DNA from: Bryobacteraceae bacterium
Lineage (GTDB): Bacteria > Acidobacteriota > Terriglobia > Bryobacterales > Bryobacteraceae
Direction of reading: 5' to 3'
Assembly: GCA_026129905.1 (NCBI GenBank)
Contig: JAHCHE010000002.1
Coordinates: 1-64,000 of the forward strand
DNA length: 64,000 nt
In this document: one piece after another, positions 26,975-33,465 of the stretch
How positions within the stretch are numbered: position 1 is the stretch's first letter
How the letters are laid out: each line of letters starts with the position of its first letter
The notes under the pieces: model-generated
What the model saw: only the letters and a program-made list of their open reading frames with translations
Database searches by the model: none
What the model was told of the DNA's origin: nothing
Made by a program: the position numbers and the translations under genes

Positions 26975-27052
26975 GCTTCGATTCTAACACATGTGTCCAT
27001 AGGTGCATATTTTCTCTTGACATGTCCCTATGTCCCTATGCATACTGGAGCC
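26975..27052. promoter_or_regulatory. Divergent promoter/operator region in the element
   Basis: A 78-base AT-richer gap between divergent genes. TTGACA at 27017-27022 and CATACT at 27041-27046 (18-base spacer) give a rightward promoter. It contains the palindrome ACACATGTGT and a tandem ATGTCCCT/ATGTCCCT array overlapping the promoter, with a related ATGTGTCCAT to the left. Such repeats suit a ribbon-helix-helix repressor. Confidence 0.5.
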
Positions 27053-27280
27053 ATGAGCAAACCCAAGGTAGTCAGAATACGAATCGCCGTCGCTCTCGAC
27101 GCGGAAGGCAACTGGAGCGCCGCCGGCTGGAGCGGCGCATCGGACCGCGATGCAATGGAAACCGCGGTGGACGCCGGCGCGGATCTCGCCGGAATGTATC
27201 GCCCGTGCTACGTAACGGTCGAAATTCCGTTCCCCAAGCCGACGGAGCTTGTCGGCCAGGTGGAAGAGGAAGAGGAATGA
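27053..27280 (+). CDS. Small acidic-tailed protein, unknown
   Basis: 75 aa from ATG 27053 with TGGAG just upstream. The N-terminal half (VVRIRIAVALDAEGNWSAAGW) predicts two beta strands; the C-terminus is a run of Glu (QVEEEEE). No family recognised. It is followed 72 bases later by another small gene on the same strand, and these two are the only rightward genes in the element. Confidence 0.65.
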   Translation: MSKPKVVRIRIAVALDAEGNWSAAGWSGASDRDAMETAVDAGADLAGMYRPCYVTVEIPFPKPTELVGQVEEEEE

Positions 27281-27352
27281 ACAACCCGGGAAGCGGGCGG
27301 GCCGTTCCAGCGACCCGCCCCGGTCCCGAATCCCAACATGGAGGTTAACCCG

Positions 27353-27613
27353 ATGAAGGAAACGAAACCGAGGTACAGTGTACCGCGAAAGCGCAAAGCG
27401 CCCCCAACGAAGTCGCGGCAGGCCATGACGACTCCCGCGCGCCGCCAGCCCGACATGGCTGATGCCGTCTTGGAAATCGTCGCCCTGCGCCGCCAGGCGG
27501 TGGAAAGCGCCGCCGCGGTGGTGGGTGAACTCGAACGGCTCGAAGCCGTTATCGCGACGTGGGGCCAACAGATCATGGAAACGCTGCGAAGGAGGTCGAA
27601 GAGTAAAGAGTAA
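27353..27613 (+). CDS. Small helical protein, unknown
   Basis: 86 aa from ATG 27353, chosen for GGAGGT at 27340-27345. The first 35 residues are basic and Pro/Arg-rich; residues ~38-80 form one long predicted helix (MADAVLEIVALRRQAVESA onward). A rho-independent terminator follows the stop by 17 bases. Unknown role; a basic tail plus helix could bind nucleic acid or a protein partner. Confidence 0.6.
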   Translation: MKETKPRYSVPRKRKAPPTKSRQAMTTPARRQPDMADAVLEIVALRRQAVESAAAVVGELERLEAVIATWGQQIMETLRRRSKSKE

Positions 27614-27630
27614 CCCGCCCCGCGCGATCA

Positions 27631-27658
27631 GGCCGGCCTTCGGGTCGGCCTTTTTTTT
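27631..27658 (+). terminator. Rho-independent terminator, rightward
   Basis: GGCCGGCC-TTCG-GGTCGGCC forms an 8-bp stem (one G-T pair) with a UUCG tetraloop, followed by eight Ts. It closes the two-gene rightward unit. Confidence 0.9.
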
Positions 27659-27661
27659 CGC

Positions 27662-27706
27662 AAAAAAACGGGGCGCCCGGACAAACGAGTTAAAGCCGGG
27701 CGCCCC
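27662..27706 (-). terminator. Rho-independent terminator, leftward
   Basis: GGGGCGCCCGG (27670-27680) and CCGGGCGCCCC (27696-27706) form an 11-bp perfect stem. Read on the minus strand it is followed by C/G then seven Ts (27662-27668). It would end leftward transcription of the capsid operon, about 130 bases past the capsid stop. Confidence 0.85.
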
Positions 27707-27718
27707 CAGCTAGGAGCA

Positions 27719-27825
27719 GGGCGGGTGAAAGCCTCGCGCGGAAGGACGGCCGCGCGGGGAAAAGCCCGCCCGCGGCAGGGGTAGGAGCAACCCCGCCGCT
27801 TCGGGCGCGCCAAGTAAACGCGCCC
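27719..27825. ncRNA. Candidate structured RNA downstream of the capsid gene
   Basis: Dense perfect helices with no open frame: GGGCGGG (27719-27725) pairs with CCCGCCC (27765-27771) and encloses CGCGCGG/CCGCGCG (27735-27741/27750-27756); GCGGC-A-GGGGT (27772-27782) pairs with ACCCC-GCCGC (27790-27799); GGGCGCG (27803-27809) pairs with CGCGCCC (27819-27825). The word TAGGAGCA appears twice (27711-27718 and 27782-27789), the second time in a loop. On the minus strand it would be the capsid mRNA 3' UTR ahead of the terminator; a separate RNA on either strand is possible. GC-rich DNA makes chance stems common, but four in ~107 bases is notable. Confidence 0.5.
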
Positions 27826-27833
27826 AAAGGTCG

Positions 27834-28928
27834 TTACGCCGAAATCGGCGAACTGGACAGCGAACCGCTGATGAAGCCCTCCGGCCTCAAGAGCGTGATG
27901 CAGAACCGTTCCTCGGCGAGAATCGTCGCCAAATTCGATGTGAAATTCTGGTTGTGTTCGTAGCTGATCGCAACGGTCGTCGCCATGCGCTGGCGAATCG
28001 CGGCCATCGACGCATCGCCGACGAGGAACGTCGTCTCGCTGATCTCGGGCGATTCAACTAGCTCGATGCCTTGCAAAGGCGAGTTTGTGAGGTATTGGCC
28101 CTCGCCGTCCTTTTGCGTGCGAATGTGAAACGCATCGCGCGGATGCACAACCGCGAACGACGGCGCGAATCCCGACTCCCGCAGTTGTGTGACCGCGGCC
28201 GCAAGCACGTCAACTTTGTGCCAGCCGGAGACGGCCGGAAGAATCGTGGTGTCGAATGCCGTAGCGGTCGGAATCAAGCCGGTGAGGTGAACGCCCGTCG
28301 AATCGCCGGCCAGGATCTCTTCCTCGGCGCGCTTTTCGAGCGCCCATCGCAGCGTACTCTCCAGAAAAGGACCCATCGCCGAAATATCGTCGAGCGCCTG
28401 CCGCGAAATGTGAACGAAACTGGCAATGGTCTGAATCGGGATCGAGGTCGCGGTGAACGTGAACGCGGATTCGTGCTTCCCCTGCCCTTCTACTTGTGGC
28501 GAAGCAACCGCGCTTTCCGACGTGCTCCGCGGAACGAAAATGCTCGCGGCCGTCGTCGGGATCGTCCTGAAGAGTGAGCGCAGGCGGCCGTAGCGCCACT
28601 TGCCCTCGCCGTAGAGGCCGGTCGGCTGCGCGGGCGTCGTCAATCCGGTGCTCACAATGGTCGCCTTGCTCTCGCCCAGCAGAGACGGGATCTCGAAAGA
28701 AACTCTGCCGTGGCGCGTCAGGCCCTCTTTGTTTTGCGCGAAGGCGTCCGCGAACGCCTTGAAGCTGTCGCCGCCGCGGTCGGCAGGCGGGATGCGGCCC
28801 AGCTCCGCGAGCGCCTTGGATTGCTCGCGCAGTTCGGATTCCAATTCGGCAATTCGCGCGTCGCGATTGGCGGCGAACGATTTGAGGATGGTGCTCAATT
28901 CTTTGAATTGACCTTCAATGTCGAACAT
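27834..28928 (-). CDS. HK97-family major capsid protein
   Basis: 364 aa. Residues ~1-60 are a coiled-coil delta-like domain (EGQFKELSTILKSFAANRDAR, ESELREQSKALAELG). The coat domain follows: SLFRTIPTTAASIFVPRS, an E-loop/beta region FTFTATSIPIQTIASFVHISRQALDD, SFAVVHPRDAFHIRTQKDGEG and the terminal EERFCITLLRPEGF. This is the standard order for HK97 capsids, which form the shell after the delta domain acts as scaffold. No maturation protease gene is nearby, so the delta domain may be kept or removed by a helper's protease. GGAG precedes the start. It is the last gene of the leftward operon. Confidence 0.9.
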   Translation of the reverse strand: MFDIEGQFKELSTILKSFAANRDARIAELESELREQSKALAELGRIPPADRGGDSFKAFADAFAQNKEGLTRHGRVSFEIPSLLGESKATIVSTGLTTPAQPTGLYGEGKWRYGRLRSLFRTIPTTAASIFVPRSTSESAVASPQVEGQGKHESAFTFTATSIPIQTIASFVHISRQALDDISAMGPFLESTLRWALEKRAEEEILAGDSTGVHLTGLIPTATAFDTTILPAVSGWHKVDVLAAAVTQLRESGFAPSFAVVHPRDAFHIRTQKDGEGQYLTNSPLQGIELVESPEISETTFLVGDASMAAIRQRMATTVAISYEHNQNFTSNLATILAEERFCITLLRPEGFISGSLSSSPISA

Positions 28929-28931
28929 AAA

Positions 28932-29129
28932 TTACTCCAAATGTGAATGAATTTCTTCGCGCGTGAGTGCGGCTGCGGCTCGGCGTGCGGTCAGTAGCGG
29001 CTCGGTGGACCTGTCGTCGGCTCGCCGCCCCGCCAGAGTGCGTCCCGCGGCTCTGGCGGCCGCAGGCGAGTGACTGCGGCGGTCCATGAGTGCTGTAAAC
29101 ATTCTACGCCCGTCGCGTTTGAAACACAA
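28932..29129 (-). CDS. Possible small protein between two element genes
   Basis: 65 aa in the 200-base gap before the capsid gene. Its ATG abuts the TGA of the preceding gene, and its stop lies three bases before the capsid ATG, so the reading frame exactly fills the gap. The end (LLTARRAAAALTREEIHSHLE) reads as helical; the rest is Arg/Ala-rich, as random GC-rich frames often are. GAGGTGA sits immediately before the ATG, rather close. Unknown; real coding is uncertain. Confidence 0.4.
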   Translation of the reverse strand: MCFKRDGRRMFTALMDRRSHSPAAARAAGRTLAGRRADDRSTEPLLTARRAAAALTREEIHSHLE

Positions 29130-29441
29130 TCACCTCGCGGTGTCAGTCTCGCCGCCGGCCTCCGGTTCGCTCGCCCGCCGGTACAGCCGCTCAAGCTGCT
29201 CAATTTCCGCCCGCGCTCGGGCGGTGAGCGGTTCGAGGTCCGGCAGCGCAGCCCGGGCGTCACCCGTGATCTCGGCGATCACATCGAACGCGAGACGCAC
29301 CAGGCGAAACAGGCCCTCGGTCTGCGCCTGAAGGCCGGCCAGCGCCTTCGCCGCTTGCTGGAGCGCCTCCTGCTGGCCCCGGAGCATGCCAACGATGCTC
29401 TCGTCCAGTTCCCGCCGTTTGGCGGTGTAAGTCTCGCTCAT
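29130..29441 (-). CDS. Small coiled-coil protein, unknown
   Basis: 103 aa, nearly all predicted helix with heptad-like leucines (MLRGQQEALQQAAKALAGLQ, then ARAEIEQLERLYRRASE). AAGGAG lies upstream of ATG 29441. Its place between small terminase and capsid genes suggests a scaffold, size-determination or packaging accessory, as satellites often encode, but there is no sequence evidence for a particular role. Confidence 0.7.
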   Translation of the reverse strand: MSETYTAKRRELDESIVGMLRGQQEALQQAAKALAGLQAQTEGLFRLVRLAFDVIAEITGDARAALPDLEPLTARARAEIEQLERLYRRASEPEAGGETDTAR

Positions 29442-29456
29442 TGGGTCTCCTTTCTC

Positions 29457-29987
29457 TCACATCGAAAAAACGTTCGTGGGTCCGCACGTCTCGGCGGCCG
29501 GCGGTTCGTCGCCCTCCAATTCCGTCGACAGGAACACCCGCTCCTTCTCCGTCATCGGGTACCCGTTGGTTTTCCACCAGCGCCCCCGATGCACGGCCAG
29601 GCGGCGGTAGTACCACGGGACGGGCGTGGGCGGGAGTCGGGGCGGGTCAAACGGGACTCGGGGCGGATTGACCCGCAACATGGCGAGGAACTCAGTCTCC
29701 GGCCGCTTGAATATGTCCCGAATCGCGTACTCATGGGACCCTGGGTGCTCGTTTAGCGGGTCGGTGAACACGGCCCACAGTTCCCAGAATTTCCGGGGGT
29801 ACATGAATTGAAACGCGGCCCGCTCCTCAGGCTCCGGGAACGTCTCGAAAAACAGCACGTCCTCAAGGCAGATCCACGCCGGTCCGATTATCGGCCCGCC
29901 GGACGCCTGAACCTTTCGCCTCACGGCCTCCCGCGCCGATAGAGCGCAATTGCCGTGAAATTTCCGCTTGCCGCGCTTGTCAGACAT
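29457..29987 (-). CDS. Unknown protein of the packaging operon
   Basis: 176 aa, rich in aromatic residues (FFETFPEPEERAAFQFMY, KFWELWAVF, PWYYRRLAVHRGRWWK). No signal peptide, membrane segment or motif I recognise. Its ATG overlaps the small terminase stop by eight bases, so it is translationally coupled to terS. It could be a terminase or capsid-interacting factor; that is inferred from place only. Confidence 0.7.
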   Translation of the reverse strand: MSDKRGKRKFHGNCALSAREAVRRKVQASGGPIIGPAWICLEDVLFFETFPEPEERAAFQFMYPRKFWELWAVFTDPLNEHPGSHEYAIRDIFKRPETEFLAMLRVNPPRVPFDPPRLPPTPVPWYYRRLAVHRGRWWKTNGYPMTEKERVFLSTELEGDEPPAAETCGPTNVFSM

Positions 29988-30282
29988 CCTGAAGCTCCGC
30001 TACATCCAAGTCGAGCGCCTTGATCGACGCCAGCAAGCCGGCCCGCGCCTCTTTTTCCACTTGTGTCGCCGGGTGCGGTTTCGGCTGCCCGAAGCGGTCC
30101 GTTAACACGATGCCTTCCGCCGCGAGAATCCCTTGCGCCTGCCGCAGCCGGTCGAGCGCTTGGCAGGCCGTCAGCAGCGTGAGCAACCCGGCCGCGTCGT
30201 GAATATTCCAGTCGTGCTTCACCCGGTCGTAGAATTTCCGGGCCTCTAGGCTGAGTTTCTTGAACTGGTCGCTTCTACTCAT
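29980..30282 (-). CDS. terS: P27-family small terminase subunit
   Basis: 100 aa. The P27 pattern is visible: a tyrosine-rich helix (SLEARKFYDRVKHDW), an all-helical middle (AAGLLTLLTACQALDRLRQAQ), ILAAEGIVLTDRFGQPKPHPA, and a final helix KALDLDVAEL. TerS recognises the pac or cos site and recruits the large subunit to load DNA. No large subunit is in the element; encoding TerS alone is how phage satellites divert a helper's packaging motor to their own DNA. Overlaps both neighbours by eight bases. Confidence 0.8.
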   Translation of the reverse strand: MSRSDQFKKLSLEARKFYDRVKHDWNIHDAAGLLTLLTACQALDRLRQAQGILAAEGIVLTDRFGQPKPHPATQVEKEARAGLLASIKALDLDVAELQDV

Positions 30283-30718
30283 CGGAATTTTCCAAATGCG
30301 AAAGTGTACCCTCGCGCGAAAAAAATGGCGACGCCGGTTCCAACCCGTTGATTCCAGAGATCTTATCCGCCCTACCCGTCTCGGTCAGACCGAAGGCGCG
30401 CCGGTATTCGGACCGCGCGATCTTCAACTCCATGTCCGCGGCGAGTCTCTCGCTCGCCGGAACGAAGCAGCGTGTACCTCGCCAGGCTACGCGGGCTACG
30501 CGGGCCTCGGCCTCTGCCAATCGCCGTGCGGCGGCCGCGATGCGCTCGCTCGTCTCGTCAACGAACTGTCCGCGCCGAACGTCGCCAGGATCCGGGCCTT
30601 CGTCGCCGTCGAGTAGATCCAGGTCCTCGTCCCGGGGCCGGTCGGCGCCGATCAACCTCGGCCCGACCTTGCAGCCAGGCGGCCGTCCGCGCCGTCGCGG
30701 TGTGGCGGCCGGCGTCAC
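30275..30718 (-). CDS. Unknown basic protein with an AT-hook-like N-terminus
   Basis: 147 aa. It opens with TPRRRGRPPGCK, whose RGRP core matches the AT-hook minor-groove motif. A long helix follows (SERIAAAARRLAEAEARVARV). Terminal segment is Ser/Glu-rich. It overlaps terS by eight bases and the upstream gene by four. DNA binding near packaging or replication is plausible but not shown. Confidence 0.65.
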   Translation of the reverse strand: MTPAATPRRRGRPPGCKVGPRLIGADRPRDEDLDLLDGDEGPDPGDVRRGQFVDETSERIAAAARRLAEAEARVARVAWRGTRCFVPASERLAADMELKIARSEYRRAFGLTETGRADKISGINGLEPASPFFSREGTLSHLENSDE

Positions 30719-30960
30719 GATGGCCTCCTGGTGGCCTCAGGCGGCCCAGGAGCGCTCGCGGGCGGGTCCGGGTGGGTTACCCTTGCCGGCGCGCTGATCG
30801 TCGCTGCCGCCGCGCAGCGGGGGCAGCAATGGCCGTGGTAGATCGCCGTGCAGTCTTCCGCGACGTGCGCGTCCGAATGGATGAACGTATGGCAGCGGTA
30901 ACACAGGCCGGCCACGCCCCGCACGGGAAGGCAGCGCTCGCGGGTCATCGGCCCACCCAT
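30715..30960 (-). CDS. Small Cys/His zinc-binding-like protein
   Basis: 81 aa. Residues ~18-50 hold a dense metal-ligand set: CYRCH, then HSDAH, a Cys, and HGHCCPRC. Two CxxC pairs with intervening His suggest one or two structural zinc sites. The last 30 residues are Pro/Ala-rich. It is the first gene of the packaging operon and lies just left of the iteron cluster, so transcription of the operon should begin in or near that cluster. No family recognised. Confidence 0.65.
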   Translation of the reverse strand: MGGPMTRERCLPVRGVAGLCYRCHTFIHSDAHVAEDCTAIYHGHCCPRCAAAATISAPARVTHPDPPASAPGPPEATRRPS

Positions 30961-30996
30961 TTGTCAGTAGTGTTCATGTCCAAAACCGTTCCTTTC

Positions 30997-31121
30997 CTGA
31001 CGGGTTTTGGGTTTCCTGACGGGTTCTGACGGGTTTTCTTCAAAAGTCCCTATACGCGCGCGGTGAAAAAAGTTTTGAGGAAAACCCGTCATAACCCGTC
31101 AGCCGTCAGCCAACCCGTCAG
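30997..31121. other. Iteron cluster, candidate replication origin of the element
   Basis: CTGACGGGTT occurs three times at 30997-31006, 31016-31025 and 31026-31035; its inverse complement AACCCGTCA(G/T) occurs three times at 31083-31091, 31093-31102 and 31112-31121, with a partial CCGTCAG at 31103-31109. The two arrays face each other around a 47-base core that contains an A-rich run (GAAAAAAGTTTTGAGGAAAA). The right array overlaps the last bases of the helicase gene. Iterons flanking an AT-rich stretch beside a primase-helicase is the layout of SaPI and P4-type origins. Confidence 0.75.
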
Positions 31122-32556
31122 CCCGAAGCCCAATCCCGCAGTAAACCTTGCCGTGCTCGGTGTGGCTCCGGTCGAAGCCCTTGTCCGCCATCCGGCGGCC
31201 GAACGCCGTTTCGGTGATCGAGTGCTCTCCGCTCTCGTCGGCCCACTTGCGGTATGCCTGATACAGTGATCGCGCCTTGATCTGGGCGAAGTCGCCTACG
31301 ATGCAACACTCTGCGATGAAGCGCCCGAACTGATCCATTTCCTCGCGGTAATCACGAACGGCCTCGTCTACTTCCGGCGGCCGTCCGAGGCCCTCGGCGT
31401 ACCAGCGGACCGCGCCGGCCGCGGCCCAGGCGAGTATGCCCTCCGCTTCCGCCAGCAACTTGCTCTTGAGGTCGCGGTCTATCTCATCATCGGCAATCGT
31501 CACCGTGAAGGGGATCAGGTGAAGGCGATTCCAAATCGCGTTATCCGTTCCCTTGACGATTGGCCGGTGATTGCAGTCCATCCATAGCTTGTGGCTCTCG
31601 GAAAACTCGATAGGGTTCTCATACTTGCGAACCGCTTTGATGCGGCCCATGCCCTGAGTGATTCGCTTGAGCTTGCCTTCCGCGAGTCTTTGGCCTTCCT
31701 CTGTCTCGGAAGTCATCACAAACCGCGCGCCACGGAGGTCCGCGAGGTCGGCCTGAGTATTGTTGCTCTCTTGCCGAACCATGAGAGTGTCGATTTGGAG
31801 CAATACCGAATACTCGGGAGCCAGGTCGCGGAAAAGAGACAGCAGTGTCGTCTTACCGTTGTTCCCGCCGCCGTAGCACAAGAAAACGGCTTTTTCGGAC
31901 GTGTTTCCGGTGAGCGAATAACCGAAGGCCTTTTGCAAATAGCGCATCAGGCTATCAGCACGGGAAAGTGCTTGCTCGCTCGCGCCGCCATTAACGCCCA
32001 TGATGCGCGCCAGGAATTGCAGAAACATCGGACACTGAGCGCCAGCATGATAGTCGTAATCGACCAACTTTGTAATGAAGTGCTGCCGATGGTGGCGCGA
32101 CAACTCACCAGTCCGAAGGTCGAGAGTCCCGTTTGCGACATTGAGCAAGTGGGGATGCGCGTCGAGCGATTCAGGAGCGATAGGCAACTCGCAATGTGCG
32201 GATGACAACATGGTGCTGATGCGCCGGTCGTCGAGAGTTTGCTTTGCAAACTTCTCAATTTCCTTGTTGCCTATTCGCATGGACTGACTGACAAACTCAA
32301 GCGCGGTTTCCTTTGCGAGCTTTTCGGCGCGCCCGCCGTCGTCAACGGCCCAGCGCCGCCCGTCCCACACCAGCCACTTGCGGAAGGCGTAGCAGTACCG
32401 GAGGTCCGCGCCATGCAGCGCGATCAACCGCTCCGCGTTCCCGTGATCGTTGAGCAACTGGGACAGGAGATTCGGCTGCTTGACCTTCACCTGTCGGAGC
32501 AACTGCGAGACGGTTTCCGGCGAGTCGGCCTCCCGGAAGGACTCAAGCGGCTGCAT
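31099..32556 (-). CDS. P4-type D5_N/SF3 helicase
   Basis: 485 aa. Residues ~90-230 correspond to the D5_N domain (HLLNVANGTLDLRTGEL), and the SF3 helicase follows with Walker A YGGGNNGKTTL, an SETEEGQRLAEGKLKRITQG motif B region, and the motif C segment HKLWMDCNHRPIV. A winged-helix-like C-terminal region ends the protein. Members unwind and initiate replication of phages, plasmids and satellites. The TOPRIM primase domain usual in P4 alpha is absent; the zinc finger is on the overlapping upstream gene. An iteron cluster lies over its 3' end. Confidence 0.9.
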   Translation of the reverse strand: MQPLESFREADSPETVSQLLRQVKVKQPNLLSQLLNDHGNAERLIALHGADLRYCYAFRKWLVWDGRRWAVDDGGRAEKLAKETALEFVSQSMRIGNKEIEKFAKQTLDDRRISTMLSSAHCELPIAPESLDAHPHLLNVANGTLDLRTGELSRHHRQHFITKLVDYDYHAGAQCPMFLQFLARIMGVNGGASEQALSRADSLMRYLQKAFGYSLTGNTSEKAVFLCYGGGNNGKTTLLSLFRDLAPEYSVLLQIDTLMVRQESNNTQADLADLRGARFVMTSETEEGQRLAEGKLKRITQGMGRIKAVRKYENPIEFSESHKLWMDCNHRPIVKGTDNAIWNRLHLIPFTVTIADDEIDRDLKSKLLAEAEGILAWAAAGAVRWYAEGLGRPPEVDEAVRDYREEMDQFGRFIAECCIVGDFAQIKARSLYQAYRKWADESGEHSITETAFGRRMADKGFDRSHTEHGKVYCGIGLRADGLADG

Positions 32557-33091
32557 CCGCCCCCCAGGTCGAAATCAGCGCCTCCAACTGGGCGCGCCGC
32601 CGCCGCTCCGCTCTCCGGCCGGCCTTCACCATGCCCGCCGTGAAGGTCGGCTCCCGGTAGCGCCAGTCGCGGTACTCATCCAGCAGCCCGAATCCCGTCC
32701 GCGCGATGCGCCGCAAGCGGGTGTACGTCGCCCGCTCCGGGGCGTTCCAGGCCAGCCGCTCGAGCGATTCTTCCGCCAGCGCCCCCAGCGCTATGCCGAA
32801 GCACTTCGCCTCTCGCTCATCCAGCCGCCGCGCCGCCTGATCTTCCGCCCACTGGCGCCGCTCTGCCGGTGAGAAGTCGCGCCGCTCCGGTTCGGGCCAT
32901 AGGCCCCGCTGGCGCAACGCCTCAATAACCGCAGCCTGCGCGCAGCCGCCGAAACAGTGGACCAACAGGCGGCCGTCTCGCTCCGCGAGGGTGAGCGAGG
33001 GTGAGCGGTCGTCATGCGCCGGGCAGCGCGCGGACCATCCGGCGCCGCTCTTGCGGCCGTTCAACGCGCGGGCGATCTCGCGTGCGGTCAC
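32543..33091 (-). CDS. CHC2 zinc-finger primase-like protein
   Basis: 182 aa. The N-terminal ~60 residues are a CHC2-type zinc finger: CPAHDDRSPSLTL then VHCFGGCAQAAVIEALR. No TOPRIM motif follows; the remaining ~110 residues are Arg-rich helices. The gene overlaps the helicase by 14 bases, so both halves of a primase-helicase are made as separate coupled chains. Priming activity may need a host or helper primase, or an unrecognised catalytic part. Confidence 0.8.
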   Translation of the reverse strand: MTAREIARALNGRKSGAGWSARCPAHDDRSPSLTLAERDGRLLVHCFGGCAQAAVIEALRQRGLWPEPERRDFSPAERRQWAEDQAARRLDEREAKCFGIALGALAEESLERLAWNAPERATYTRLRRIARTGFGLLDEYRDWRYREPTFTAGMVKAGRRAERRRRAQLEALISTWGADAAA

Positions 33092-33313
33092 TTACGCCTC
33101 CAGCCAGTACCTGACGGCGGCCCCGAAGTACCGATACCGCGGATATCCCGCCCCTGCCTCAGTCCGGCCGGCCTTCCTGTCTTTCCAGCGCCAGTTGGCC
33201 AGAGTAAATGGCGATAGTCCGGTATGCACGGAGTAAGTCGCCGCCGTCACCCAGCGCCCGGTGACTTGCGGCGGCGCATCTGCCATTGCCCTGAGTTGTG
33301 CTTGATTCATCAC
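33092..33313 (-). CDS. AlpA/excisionase-like helix-turn-helix protein
   Basis: 73 aa. WVTAATYSVHTGLSPFTLANWRWKDRKAG and the YPRYRYFGAAVRYWLEA end follow the winged-helix excisionase/AlpA pattern (helix-turn-helix, then a strand pair). Either Met 33313 or 33310 may start. It is directly upstream of the CHC2 gene (stop and start adjacent) and downstream of a GTTACC repeat cluster that would contain its operator. Confidence 0.75.
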   Translation of the reverse strand: MMNQAQLRAMADAPPQVTGRWVTAATYSVHTGLSPFTLANWRWKDRKAGRTEAGAGYPRYRYFGAAVRYWLEA

Positions 33314-33329
33314 ACACTCAGAGTAGAGT

Positions 33330-33438
33330 GTTACCTTGTTACCTTCAATGGTTGTTACCTGAGGTAACGAGGTAAGGCGTTGAAAACGCGGATCTTCGGA
33401 TGATGAAAAAACAGTCTAAAAGGTAACAGGCGTTACCT
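33330..33438. repeat. GTTACC/GGTAAC repeat cluster
   Basis: Tandem GTTACCTT at 33330-33337 and 33338-33345; palindrome GTTACC-TGA-GGTAAC at 33354-33368; AGGTAAG shortly after; palindrome AGGTAAC-AGGC-GTTACCT at 33421-33438. A T/A-rich run (TGATGAAAAAACAGTCTAAA) lies between. The cluster fills the gap ahead of the AlpA-like replication operon. Operator for a regulator or a second replication site are both possible. Confidence 0.65.
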
Positions 33439-33465
33439 CAAGGTCGCAAGGTACTCGACGGGCGT

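Noticed and set aside
26736-27023. 95-codon minus-strand frame over the left end of the element
   Set aside because: It overlaps the well-formed 58-aa ribbon-helix-helix frame and reads as low-complexity Arg/Gly-rich sequence.
27651-27668. A T-run and A-run hairpin as a gene feature of its own
   Set aside because: The T8/A7 complementarity is just the tails of the two opposing terminators placed back to back.
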